Assembly: GCF_012726235.1 (NCBI RefSeq)
Contig: NZ_JAASAH010000015.1
Span: forward strand, 1-64,000
Source: Streptomyces sp. HNM0574
Lineage (GTDB): Bacteria; Actinomycetota; Actinomycetes; Streptomycetales; Streptomycetaceae
Direction of reading: 5' to 3'
DNA length: 64,000 bases
Under the pieces are notes generated by a model. The model saw only the letters and a list, made by a program, of their open reading frames with translations, was not told the DNA's origin and did no database searches. Position 1 is the first letter of the stretch; the number at the start of each line of letters is the position of its first letter. Position numbers and translations under genes: made by a program. This document shows positions 28,250-38,509 of this stretch, in pieces.

Positions 28250-29241
28250 CGCCTCGCTGCTCCCTGCTCCTGGTGTGCCACCTGTGCGAACTGCCACGCG
28301 TCCTCGACGATCCCGGCGAGGCCGGAGCGCGAGGGCTGCCAGCCGAGCCGCTCCCTGGCCCGCTCGGCCGAGGCGACGAGCACGGCGGGGTCGCCGCCGC
28401 GGCGCGGCGCGGTCACCTCGGGGACGGGGTGCCCGGTCACCTTCCGTACGGTGTCGATGACTTCGCGGACGGAGAAGCCGTTGCCGTTGCCGAGGTTGCA
28501 GACGAGGTGCTCACCGCCGGTGGCCGCGTCCAGCGCGAGCAGGTGGGCCTCGGCGAGGTCGGCGACGTGGATGTAGTCGCGGACGCAGGTGCCGTCGGGC
28601 GTCGGGTAGTCCTCGCCGAAGACGGAGACGGACTCGCGGCGGCCCTGCGCGACCTGGAGCACGATCGGGATGAGGTGCGACTCGGGGTCGTGCCGCTCGC
28701 CGAGCACGGTGCCCTCGCGGGAGCGGTAGGCGCCGGCGACGTTGAAGTACCGCAGGGAGGCGGCGGCCAGGCCGTGCGCCCGGCACTCGCCGCCGATCAT
28801 GTGGTCGACGGCGAGCTTGGAGGCGCCGTAGGGGCTGGTCGGCTCGGTCGGGTCGGTCTCCGTGATGGGTGTGCGGACGGGCTCGCCGTAGGTGGCGGCC
28901 GTGGAGGAGAAGACGAGCTTGCGCACCCCGGACTCCCGCATGGCGGCGAGGAGTTCGATGGTGCCGCCGACGTTGTTCCGCCAGTACTTGTCCGGGTCGG
29001 TGACGGACTCGCCGACCTGCGAGTGCGCGGCGAAGTGCAGCACGCCGTCGTAGCTGCCGTCCAGGACGCGGCCCGCCTCCTGGATGCGTCCCTCGACGAA
29101 CTCCGCGCCGGCGGGCACCCCTTCGGCGAAGCCGGTGGACAGGTCGTCCAGAACCGTGACGGTGTGCCCCGCCTCCAGCAGGTGGGCGGCCACGACGCTG
29201 CCCACGTATCCCGCTCCACCGGTCACCAGGTACTTGCTCAT
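28246..29241 (-). CDS. galE: UDP-glucose 4-epimerase
   Basis: A 331-residue extended SDR. The NAD motif TGGAGYVGS lies at the N-terminus and the catalytic YGASKLAVDHM in the middle, with NVAGAYRSREGTVLGERHDPESHLIPIVLQVA typical of GalE. It interconverts UDP-galactose and UDP-glucose. It overlaps galT upstream and galK downstream by 4 bases each, giving a tightly coupled Leloir operon. Confidence 0.96.
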   Translation of the reverse strand: MSKYLVTGGAGYVGSVVAAHLLEAGHTVTVLDDLSTGFAEGVPAGAEFVEGRIQEAGRVLDGSYDGVLHFAAHSQVGESVTDPDKYWRNNVGGTIELLAAMRESGVRKLVFSSTAATYGEPVRTPITETDPTEPTSPYGASKLAVDHMIGGECRAHGLAAASLRYFNVAGAYRSREGTVLGERHDPESHLIPIVLQVAQGRRESVSVFGEDYPTPDGTCVRDYIHVADLAEAHLLALDAATGGEHLVCNLGNGNGFSVREVIDTVRKVTGHPVPEVTAPRRGGDPAVLVASAERARERLGWQPSRSGLAGIVEDAWQFAQVAHQEQGAARR

Positions 29242-30362
29242 GTGCTCGCTACCTCTCGGAGTCGCTGCGCCGCGGCTTCCGGCGGCACGTCGTTGATGAA
29301 TACGTTCATGCCGGATTCGGAACCCGCGAGGAACTTCAGCTTTCCGGAAGTGCGGCGGACGGTGAAGAGCTCGAGGTGCAGCGCGAACTCCTCGCGCGCG
29401 GCGGCCCCCTTGCGCCCCGTGCCGCGGGCCCGGAAGGGCGCCTGGTGCCAGGCCGCGATGTACGGGGTGCGCGGCTCGTGCGGACCGAAGATCCGGTCGA
29501 AGCGGCGCAGGAGTTCCAGGTAGACGCCGGGGAACTCGGCGCGGGCCGCCTCGCTCAGCGCGAGCAGGTCGGGCACCCGGGGCTTGGGGTAGAGGTGCAC
29601 CTCGTACGGCCAGTGCGCGGCGTGCGGGACGAAGGCGACCCAGTGCTCGGCGTCGAGCACGATCCGCTGCCCGTCGGCGATCTCGGAGGCGACGACGTCG
29701 TCGAACAGGTTACGCCCGCCGGTGCGTTCCGCGTACTCGGCGGCGGAGCGCAGCATCCGGGCCGTGCGCGGGGTGGTGAAGGGGTACGCGTAGATCTGAC
29801 CGTGCGGGTGCTGGAGCGTCACGCCGATCTCCTCGCCGCGGTTCTCGAAGCAGAAGACCTGCTCCACGCCGGGGTGCTGGGCGAGTTCGGCGGTGCGGTC
29901 GGTCCAGGCGTCGAGGACGAGGCGGGCCTGTTCCCCGGTGAGGGAGGCGAAGGAGGCGTCGTGGTCGGAGGTGAAGCAGACGACCTCGCAGCGCCCGGCG
30001 CCGGGGCGGTGCGCGAACAGCCCGTGCGGGCCGTCCTCGGTCTGCGGGCCGGGGCCTCCGGTGAAGGAGGGGAAGCGGTTCTCGAAGACGGCGACGTCGT
30101 AGTCCGCCTCGGGGATCTCGCTGAGCCGGCCCTCGCGTGAGGGGCACAGCGGGCACTCGTCGGCCGGCGGGTGGTAGGTGCGGCCCTGCCGGTGCGCGGT
30201 GACGGCGGTCCACTCGGCGAGCAGCGGGTCGTAGCGGATCTCGGAGGCGGTGGAGGTCGCGTCCAGGGGGCGCTGGTCGGGGGCGTCCCGCACCGCGTCG
30301 TCCCGGAGGTCGTAGTAGACGATCTCCCGGCCGTCGGCGAGCCGGTTCGAGGTCTTCTTCAC
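29238..30362 (-). CDS. galT: Galactose-1-phosphate uridylyltransferase
   Basis: A 374-residue HIT-superfamily enzyme. The active-site triad is in VTLQHPHGQIYAYPF, and two zinc-ligand cysteines are in DECPLCPSR. It transfers UMP from UDP-glucose to galactose-1-phosphate. GTG 30362 follows GGGGAG at good spacing and is preferred over ATG 30377. It is first in the galTEK operon, divergent from the sodium symporter gene. S. lividans and S. coelicolor have the same operon. Confidence 0.95.
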   Translation of the reverse strand: MKKTSNRLADGREIVYYDLRDDAVRDAPDQRPLDATSTASEIRYDPLLAEWTAVTAHRQGRTYHPPADECPLCPSREGRLSEIPEADYDVAVFENRFPSFTGGPGPQTEDGPHGLFAHRPGAGRCEVVCFTSDHDASFASLTGEQARLVLDAWTDRTAELAQHPGVEQVFCFENRGEEIGVTLQHPHGQIYAYPFTTPRTARMLRSAAEYAERTGGRNLFDDVVASEIADGQRIVLDAEHWVAFVPHAAHWPYEVHLYPKPRVPDLLALSEAARAEFPGVYLELLRRFDRIFGPHEPRTPYIAAWHQAPFRARGTGRKGAAAREEFALHLELFTVRRTSGKLKFLAGSESGMNVFINDVPPEAAAQRLREVAST

Positions 30363-30629
30363 GTGCGGACTCCCCATGTACGTCAGCTGTACGCCAGCCC
30401 CAGCAGCCTCAACTTCTCAAACATATTCGCACACGATAAATCACGAGCCAACAGCCCTCGGAGTCGTGCGCGGGTCCTAGGTTACATACCGGACATTAAG
30501 CACAATGGGCCCGATCAAGCGCAGAGGATCATCACAATCAAACAAACCTCAGCAACAACTCTCTTCAGAAAGGGACCCTCAGCGAGTAGCTTCACGTCCG
30601 TTCCGATCGCGCAATGAAGCGGGTACTCC
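30363..30629. promoter_or_regulatory. Divergent gal promoter region
   Basis: For galT on the minus strand, TTGGCT (30446-30451) and GAATAT (30423-30428) are spaced 17 bp as -35/-10. On the same strand the string GTTTGATTGTGAT (about 30531-30547) resembles repeats seen at DeoR-type sugar operators. The region is clearly A/T-rich for this genome and serves both galT and the symporter. S. lividans gal has a galactose-inducible promoter at this position. Confidence 0.5.
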
Positions 30630-32300
30630 ATGCTCTATCTGGCCGAAGGGCTTCGGCTCCCCACCAACGGACTCGACTACACAATCCTGGGCATCTACTT
30701 CGTCGTCGTCCTCGGCATCGGCTTCGCGGCCCGCAAGAGCGTGAAGACGAGCCTCGACTTCTTCCTGTCCGGCCGGTCCCTGCCCGCCTGGATCACCGGC
30801 CTGGCGTTCGTCGCGGCGAACCTCGGCGCCACCGAGATCCTCGGCATGGCCGCCAACGGCGCCCAGTACGGCGTCTACACCGTGCACTGGTACTGGATCG
30901 GCGCCATCCCGGCCATGGTCTTCCTCGGCCTGGTGATGATGCCCTTCTACTACGGCTCGAAGGTGCGCTCCGTACCGGAGTTCCTGCTGCACCGCTTCGG
31001 GCCCTCCTCGCACCTGCTGAGCTCGGTCATCTTCGCCGTCTCGGCCGTGCTCATCGCGGGCGTGAACCTCTACGCGCTGGCGATCGTGCTGGAGGCGCTG
31101 CTCGGCTGGCCCGAGTGGGTCGCCATCGTCGTCGCGGGCTTCTTCGTGCTCGCGTACATCACGCTCGGCGGGCTCTCCTCGGCGATCTACACCGAGGTGC
31201 TCCAGTTCTTCGTGATCCTCGCCGCGCTGATCCCGCTGACCGTGCTCGGGCTCAAGCGCGTCGGCGGCTGGGACGGGCTCTCGGACAAGCTCACCGACTC
31301 GCAGGGCGCCTCGTTCGTGACCGCCTGGGAGGGCACCGGGATCGGCAGCGACAACCCGCTCGGCGCCAACTGGCTCACCATCGTCCTCGGCCTCGGCTTC
31401 GTCATGAGCTTCGGCTACTGGACGACGAACTTCGCCGAGGTGCAGCGCGCGCTGTCCGCCAAGAACGCCTCGGCCGCCCGCCGTACGCCGCTGATCGCGG
31501 CCTTCCCGAAGATCCTCATCCCCGCGGTCGTGGTCATCCCCGGCCTCACCGCGCTGGTCATGGAACCGGACCTGGGCAAGCCCGGCAGCGGCCTGGACTA
31601 CAACCACGCGATCCCGGTGCTGATGCGCGACCTGCTGCCGAACGGCGTCCTCGGCATCGCCGTGACCGGCCTGATCGCGGCGTTCATGGCGGGCATGGCG
31701 GCGAACATCTCGTCCTTCAACACCGTGTTCACCAACGACATCTGGCGCGCGTACCTGAAGAAGGGCAAGCCCGACGAGCACTACGTGGCGACCGCGCGCT
31801 GGGTCACCGTCATCGGCGTGCTGATCGGCATGGGGACCGCGTTCATCGCGTCCACCTTCGAGAACATCATGAACTACCTGCAGACGCTGTTCTCGTTCTT
31901 CAACGTCCCGCTGTTCGTCGTCTTCATCATCGGCATGTTCTGGAAGAAGACGACCCCGGCCGCCGGCTTCTGGGGGCTGCTCTCCGGCACCGTCGCGGCG
32001 ATGATCAACTACTTCTGGTTCTACCAGCAGGGCGTCATCGAGATCCCCAGCGACCAGGGCGCCAACTTCGTCTCGTCCATCGTGGCGTTCGTCGTCGGCG
32101 GCGTCGTGATGGTCGCGGTCACCTTCGTCACCAAGCCGAAGCCCGTGGAATCGCTGGCCGGACTGGTCTACGGGACGGTCTCGCCCGGACTGGCCGAACC
32201 GCCCGCCGAGGGCGACGACGCCTGGTACCGCAAGCCGGCGCTGCTCGGCTGGGGCGCGATCGTCCTGGCGGCCCTCTGCTACATCCCCTTCTCCTTCTGA
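30630..32300 (+). CDS. Sodium:solute symporter, probable galactose transporter
   Basis: A 556-residue SSS-family protein with about 14 membrane spans. FFLSGRSLPAWITGLAFVAANLGATEILGMAANGAQYG is the family's sodium-site region, and FMSAF-like ANISSFNTVFTNDIWR follows in the core. It resembles SGLT-type sugar carriers. Divergence from galT and the shared promoter region point to galactose uptake. ATG 30630 follows a weak GAAGCGGG. It is followed 23 bp later by a small membrane protein. Confidence 0.9.
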   Translation: MLYLAEGLRLPTNGLDYTILGIYFVVVLGIGFAARKSVKTSLDFFLSGRSLPAWITGLAFVAANLGATEILGMAANGAQYGVYTVHWYWIGAIPAMVFLGLVMMPFYYGSKVRSVPEFLLHRFGPSSHLLSSVIFAVSAVLIAGVNLYALAIVLEALLGWPEWVAIVVAGFFVLAYITLGGLSSAIYTEVLQFFVILAALIPLTVLGLKRVGGWDGLSDKLTDSQGASFVTAWEGTGIGSDNPLGANWLTIVLGLGFVMSFGYWTTNFAEVQRALSAKNASAARRTPLIAAFPKILIPAVVVIPGLTALVMEPDLGKPGSGLDYNHAIPVLMRDLLPNGVLGIAVTGLIAAFMAGMAANISSFNTVFTNDIWRAYLKKGKPDEHYVATARWVTVIGVLIGMGTAFIASTFENIMNYLQTLFSFFNVPLFVVFIIGMFWKKTTPAAGFWGLLSGTVAAMINYFWFYQQGVIEIPSDQGANFVSSIVAFVVGGVVMVAVTFVTKPKPVESLAGLVYGTVSPGLAEPPAEGDDAWYRKPALLGWGAIVLAALCYIPFSF

Positions 32301-32323
32301 CCAGCGAAGGACACTGATCCACC

Positions 32324-32710
32324 ATGAGCGACAACAACACCCACGGCGGCTCCGCGCAGGGCGGCCGCCCCGAGGAAGAACTCGGCGACCCGTTCGCCGT
32401 CGCCAGAGAAGTCGAGGAACTGGAGCGGAAGTCGGAGACCGCGGCCCGGCTCTTCGACGTACGCCGCATCATCGGCGGCCTGTTCGTGGTCTACGGCCTC
32501 ATCGTCACGATCGCCGGGTTCTTCACGACCGACGCCGACCTGAAGAAGGCCCAGGACGTCAACATCAACCTGTGGACCGGCCTGGCCATGCTCCTGCTCG
32601 GCCTCGTCTTCCTGGTGTGGCTCAAGCTCAGCCCCACCATCCCGCCGCCGCCCGCCGACGAGCCGGCACCGGACGCGGGAGACGGCCCCGCCCCGGGCGG
32701 CGGTGCCTGA
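32324..32710 (+). CDS. Small two-span membrane protein linked to symporter
   Basis: A 128-residue protein from ATG 32324. A hydrophilic N-terminus (to about residue 48) includes a charged helix EVEELERKSETAARLFDVRRI. Two membrane spans lie near 49-67 and 84-103, then a Pro/Gly/Ala-rich tail. It probably shares the symporter message and may be an accessory subunit. No family function is known to me. Confidence 0.75.
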   Translation: MSDNNTHGGSAQGGRPEEELGDPFAVAREVEELERKSETAARLFDVRRIIGGLFVVYGLIVTIAGFFTTDADLKKAQDVNINLWTGLAMLLLGLVFLVWLKLSPTIPPPPADEPAPDAGDGPAPGGGA

Positions 32711-32725
32711 ACCGCGCCCCGCTCC

Positions 32726-32753
32726 GCGCCCGCGCCCACCCGGGCGCGGGCGC
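32726..32753. terminator. Bidirectional terminator
   Basis: A perfect 12-bp stem GCGCCCGCGCCC / GGGCGCGGGCGC with loop ACCC lies between the convergent small membrane-protein and LuxR genes. Confidence 0.8.
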
Positions 32754-32770
32754 GCGTCGTTCCCGCGGGG

Positions 32771-33463
32771 CTACGCCTCCGGGGGGCGGCGCGGCACCGG
32801 GAGGCCCGCGCGCTCCAGCAGGCCGGTGCGGGCCGCCAGGGCCGCGGCCTCCAGGCGCGAGCCGACGTCCAGCTTCATCAGCACCCGCTGCACATGCGTA
32901 CGGGCCGTGCTCGGCGCGATGTCCATGCCCGCCGCGATCAGGCGGGTGTCCTCGCCCTCGGCGACCCGCATCAGCACCTCCGCCTCGCGCGGGGTGAGCA
33001 GCCGCAGCAGGCGCGCGCCCTCGTCGTCCGGCTCGGCGGCCGGATCGAGCAGCTCGGCGAAGGACTCCTGGAGCAACTGCGGTGCCACGGCGGCCTCTCC
33101 GGCCCGCGCCTTCAGCATCGCGCGCTCGACGCCCTCCATCCGCTCGTCGTGCCGTACGTAGCCCGAGGCGCCGGCGGCGAACGCGGCGGCGATGCCGCGC
33201 GGGCTCGGCACCGGGCCCAGCACGACCACCGCGATCTGCGGCTTCTCCCGCTTGATCCGGGCCACCGGGTCGAAGGCGCCCGGCTCCGCCGGGGCCGCCG
33301 TGCCCAGCAGGCACACCTCCGGGGCGCGGCTCAGCACCACCTCGGCCGCGCCCGCGCTGGGCGCGGCGGCGGCCAGCACCCGGTGCCCGCGCAGTTTCAG
33401 TGCCGAGGCCAGCGCCTCGGCGAGCAGACGGTGGTCGTCAACCACCATGAGCCGCACGCCCAT
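32771..33463 (-). CDS. Atypical LuxR-type regulator with degenerate receiver
   Basis: A 230-residue protein from ATG 33463. The receiver has the acidic pair (D9/D10 in MVVDDHR), but the phosphoacceptor strand reads EVCLLGTAAP with Gly54 where Asp is expected. The usual Lys region reads GYVRHDE. Phosphorylation in the normal way is therefore unlikely. The LuxR HTH (LTPREAEVLMRVAEGEDTRLIAAGMDIAPSTARTHVQRVLMKLDV) is intact. It is an orphan with no adjacent kinase, at the end of the galactose block. Confidence 0.87.
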   Translation of the reverse strand: MGVRLMVVDDHRLLAEALASALKLRGHRVLAAAAPSAGAAEVVLSRAPEVCLLGTAAPAEPGAFDPVARIKREKPQIAVVVLGPVPSPRGIAAAFAAGASGYVRHDERMEGVERAMLKARAGEAAVAPQLLQESFAELLDPAAEPDDEGARLLRLLTPREAEVLMRVAEGEDTRLIAAGMDIAPSTARTHVQRVLMKLDVGSRLEAAALAARTGLLERAGLPVPRRPPEA

Positions 33464-33507
33464 TGAGCACCCCCACACACTCCTGTGACCCGGGAAGCTA
33501 CACGCCC

Positions 33508-33700
33508 GAGGGGGCGCGGGGAACTGCGCCCGTCAGGGGCGCGGGGAGGATCGCCCCTCAGGGGCGCGGGGAACTGCGCGAACGGCCACGGCGTACGGGG
33601 CGGTCCGGTGACGGCAGTTGCGCACCCCGCGCCGTGGCGGGCGCTGCGCTTGCCAGCCCTGCGCCTCTGGCGCAGTTCTCCCAAGCGGGGCGGGCCCGCG
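33508..33700 (+). repeat. Intergenic repeat copy B
   Basis: The main unit 33553-33700 aligns with copy A over about 140 bp in the same orientation, sharing CACCCCGCGCCGTGGCGGGC, GCTGCGCTTGCC and CTCCCAAGC. A partial extra unit (GGGGCGCGGGGAACTGCGC, then GGGGCGCGGGGA) precedes it at 33508-33549. It lies between an orphan LuxR gene and the PQQ-like gene. Confidence 0.85.
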
Positions 33701-33719
33701 AAAAGGCGCCCCGCAGGGG

Positions 33720-35459
33720 CTACTTCACCCCGAAGCCCACCGCCAGCTTCGGCTGGGACCCGGCGCGCGGCTCGGACACCAGCTTCTCCTGGAGGAACAG
33801 CTTGCCGTCCTCGAAGAGGATCGGCTGCCGCACCGAGTACGTGCTCAGCGAGAACGCCTGCTCCCCCTGCCCCACCTCGGACTTCGGCATCCGCAGCAGC
33901 GTCTTCTGCGCGCCGGACCCCGGCGTCACGCTGACGATCTCGCCGCCCTGCTGGTAGCCGGGCAGCTTGTACCCGAGCACCTTGCCGTCCTCCACCGTGA
34001 ACGGGACGATCTGCCGGTCCTCCCCGGCCTCGGACTTCCACTTGGTCTTGCCGCTGTCCATGTCGAACGCCATGATCTCGTTCGTCCGGCGGCCCGCCTC
34101 ACCGCTGCCCGCGTGCTCGGTCGTCGAGAGGTACACCTCGTCCTCGCCGACGGCCATGCCGAAGCAGGACTGCACCTCGGTGCCGCAGGGCTTGTTGTAG
34201 CGGTCGCCGAGGGAGATGCGCGCCTTCAGCTTGTGGTCGTCGCCGACGGTCATCACGTCCGTCGGGGTGCTCTCGCCCGCGCCGACGACCACGACGAGCG
34301 GGTCCGTCGAGGCGACCCGTACCGACTGGACGCCCTTCGGGGCCTGGAAGCGGCCCTGGGACTTGCCCGTCGCCGGGTCCAGCTTCTCCACGGTGTACTT
34401 CTGCGAGGAGTCGAAGCTGTGCCCGCACTGGACCACCGCGTACAGCTCCTCGCCGCCCGCGTACCCCTGGTCCTCGCACTGCGCGTCGTCCTTGGCCTTC
34501 CAGATCTGCTGGCCCGAGGAGACCCGGTACCCGGCGGCGCCGCCGATCCAGGCGGTGGCGACGGTGTCCCCGCTGATGGTGACGTTGTCGTTGCTGCGGG
34601 ACGGGCGGTTGGGCAGCGGCTTGTCCCACTCGACCTTGTGGCGGGTCAGGTCGACGAGCACCAGCCGGTCGCAGTTGGCGTCCGAGGCGGTGCTGCCCTT
34701 GGCGACGAGCGCGACCTTGCCGTCGTCCGTCTTCTCCTGCGAGGCCGCGCAGATGCCGCCCTTGAGCGGGATCGTCCACGCCCGCGAGCCGTCGGTGACG
34801 CTGGTGCCGACGATCTCGGTGGCGGAGCTCTTGGCGAAGACGTCGCCGACGAGCCAGCCGCCGGACACGTTGGTCACCTCGCTGACGGTCGGCGCCTTCA
34901 CGTCGATCAGCTGCTCGGCCTCGGCCCCGCCGCCGCCCGTGCCGGTGCCCGAAGTGCCGCCGGTGGCCGTGGTGTTGCCGCCGTCGTCACCGGAGAGGAC
35001 CAGCCAGCCGCCGATACCGACGGCCACCACGAGCACCACGGCGACCGCGATGATCGCCGCGACCTTGGCGCCGCTGTTCCCGCCGCCGGTCTTGCCCGGA
35101 CCGCCGGGGAAGCCCGGCCCCGGCATCCCCGGGTACATGCCGGGCGGCCCGGCCTGCGGGGCGCCGAAGGGCGGGCCCGGCTGCTGGGGCGCCCCGAAGG
35201 CGCCGCCGGGCGGCGGGCCCTGCTGCGGGTAGCCGTACCCGCCGCCCTGCGGGGGCGGCCCCGGCTGCGCGGGCATTCCGGGCTGCGTCGGCTGCGAGTG
35301 CGGCGAACTCCCGGGCTGCGGGGCGCCGGGCTGCTGCGGGTAGCCGTACGACGGGCCGCCGGCGGACGGGTCCTGCGGTCCGCCGAACCCGCCGGGCGGC
35401 GGCTGGTTCGGCGGCTGGTTCGGCGGTTGACCGGGCGGCGGGGGCGGCGGCTGAGTCAT
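33720..35459 (-). CDS. PQQ-like beta-propeller repeat membrane protein
   Basis: A 579-residue protein from ATG 35459. Residues 1 to about 125 are Pro/Gly/Gln-rich and cytoplasmic. A single membrane span (KVAAIIAVAVVLVVAVGIGGWLVL) lies near 132-155. The outer domain carries WD/PQQ-like blades such as SRAWTIPLKGGICAAS, QQIWKAKDDAQ and GKTKWKSEAG. Four or more cysteines in the blades may form disulfides. Similar proteins are common next to Ser/Thr kinases or alone in Streptomyces, with a suspected scaffold role in the envelope. No enzyme motif is seen. Confidence 0.85.
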   Translation of the reverse strand: MTQPPPPPPGQPPNQPPNQPPPGGFGGPQDPSAGGPSYGYPQQPGAPQPGSSPHSQPTQPGMPAQPGPPPQGGGYGYPQQGPPPGGAFGAPQQPGPPFGAPQAGPPGMYPGMPGPGFPGGPGKTGGGNSGAKVAAIIAVAVVLVVAVGIGGWLVLSGDDGGNTTATGGTSGTGTGGGGAEAEQLIDVKAPTVSEVTNVSGGWLVGDVFAKSSATEIVGTSVTDGSRAWTIPLKGGICAASQEKTDDGKVALVAKGSTASDANCDRLVLVDLTRHKVEWDKPLPNRPSRSNDNVTISGDTVATAWIGGAAGYRVSSGQQIWKAKDDAQCEDQGYAGGEELYAVVQCGHSFDSSQKYTVEKLDPATGKSQGRFQAPKGVQSVRVASTDPLVVVVGAGESTPTDVMTVGDDHKLKARISLGDRYNKPCGTEVQSCFGMAVGEDEVYLSTTEHAGSGEAGRRTNEIMAFDMDSGKTKWKSEAGEDRQIVPFTVEDGKVLGYKLPGYQQGGEIVSVTPGSGAQKTLLRMPKSEVGQGEQAFSLSTYSVRQPILFEDGKLFLQEKLVSEPRAGSQPKLAVGFGVK

Positions 35460-35559
35460 GCGGTTCCCTCGTTGACGGCCGGCCGGACGCCCCGTCCCTC
35501 AAACCCCCGTAGGGCGGAGCGAATCGGACATCCAACCCGCCCATGGATGGCTGGTGAAC

Positions 35560-35575
35560 GGTAGTTCTTTCTACC
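35560..35575. promoter_or_regulatory. Small inverted repeat upstream of the PQQ-like gene
   Basis: GGTAG-TTCTTT-CTACC lies in the 246-bp spacer 35460-35705. CGGACATCC also occurs twice nearby (35525 and 35577 area). This is a weak operator candidate with no known regulator. Confidence 0.3.
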
Positions 35576-35705
35576 ACCGGACATCCCGCGCATCGCCCCC
35601 GGTTCCGCACCCCGGACCCCGGCGCCACGCCTCCGGAACGGAGTCGTGGCGGCACGCGGACCTGAGCACGGACCCCGGGGGCCGCCCCGGAAGACCCGCT
35701 ACGCC

Positions 35706-37553
<1,848 letters not shown>

Positions 37554-37599
37554 CTCACTCCTGTACGCGGACCGGTCAGCCCTCCAGGGTAGTCACTCG

Positions 37600-37645
37600 C
37601 CGGGGGCTCCCCTCCCCCGGGAGACCGGAGGAGGGGAGCCCCCGG
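37600..37645 (-). terminator. Terminator of the ybaK-eamA operon
   Basis: Perfect 16-base arms (37600-37615, CCGGGGGCTCCCCTCC, with 37630-37645) surround a 14-nt loop. It lies just after the EamA gene on the minus strand, upstream of the ABC-F gene. Confidence 0.8.
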
Positions 37646-37657
37646 GCGGGACAGCGC

Positions 37658-38509
37658 TCAGCCGCCGTGCAGCATGAGCGCGATACCGCCGACCATGAGC
37701 ACGGAGGCGGCTATCCGCGGGGCGCCGAAGCGCTCCTTGAAGAACAGCGCCCCGATCGCGGCCCCGGCGATGATCGAGGACTCGCGCAGCGCCGCGACCG
37801 GCGCCAGCGGCGCCTTGGTCTGCGCCCACAGCACCAGCCCGTAGGCGAGGACGGACAGCGCGCCGCCGAGCAGTCCGCGCAGTGCCACGGGCCGCAGTTG
37901 CGCGACGATCCGGCCACGGCGCGTGATCAGCGCGTACGCCGGTATGGCGAGCCCCTCCAGCAGCATCAGCCAGGCGATGTACCCGAGCGGCGACCCGGCG
38001 GCGCGGACGCCGATCCCGTCCACCGTGGTGTACGCGGCGATGGCGAGCCCGGTGGCGACGGCGGCGGCCAGCGCGCCCCAGTGCGGGCGGCGGCCGGCGC
38101 CGCGGATGCCCCACAGGGCGACGCCGACGAGCCCGGCGGAGGCCACCGCGACGCCGGCCAGCTGCCAGGCGTCCGGCGTCTCGTGCACGAAGACCGCGGC
38201 GAGGACCGTCACCACCAGCGGGGCGGTGCCCCGCGCGATGGGATACACCTGGCCGAAGTCGCCGAGCCCGAACGAGCGCATCAGCAGCAGCTGGTAGACG
38301 ACGTGCAGCGCGGCGGAGACGAGCAGCGGCGGCCAGGCGGCGGCCGCGGGGAGCGGCGCGAAGCAGGCGAGGACGGCGCCGCAGAGGGTGCCGCCCGCGC
38401 CGACCAGGGTGAACGCGAGCACCTGGTCCTTGATGCCGTGCGCGAGCGCGTTCCACGAGGCGTGCACGACCGCGGCCGTCACGACCGCGGCGACGACCAG
38501 CGGGGTCAC
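37658..38509 (-). CDS. EamA/DMT-family transporter
   Basis: A 283-residue protein from GTG 38509 with about ten membrane spans in two EamA repeats (ASWNALAHGIKDQVLAFTLVG ... and LAIAAYTTVDGIGVRAAG ...). Small-metabolite export is the family's general role and the substrate is unknown. Its start overlaps the YbaK stop (GTGA), so the two are translationally coupled. Confidence 0.9.
   Translation of the reverse strand: MTPLVVAAVVTAAVVHASWNALAHGIKDQVLAFTLVGAGGTLCGAVLACFAPLPAAAAWPPLLVSAALHVVYQLLLMRSFGLGDFGQVYPIARGTAPLVVTVLAAVFVHETPDAWQLAGVAVASAGLVGVALWGIRGAGRRPHWGALAAAVATGLAIAAYTTVDGIGVRAAGSPLGYIAWLMLLEGLAIPAYALITRRGRIVAQLRPVALRGLLGGALSVLAYGLVLWAQTKAPLAPVAALRESSIIAGAAIGALFFKERFGAPRIAASVLMVGGIALMLHGG

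Noticed and set aside
26886-33700. Composite transposon bounded by repeats A and B
   Set aside because: No transposase or target duplication is visible, and further copies C and D occur elsewhere. Reported only as repeats that could recombine.
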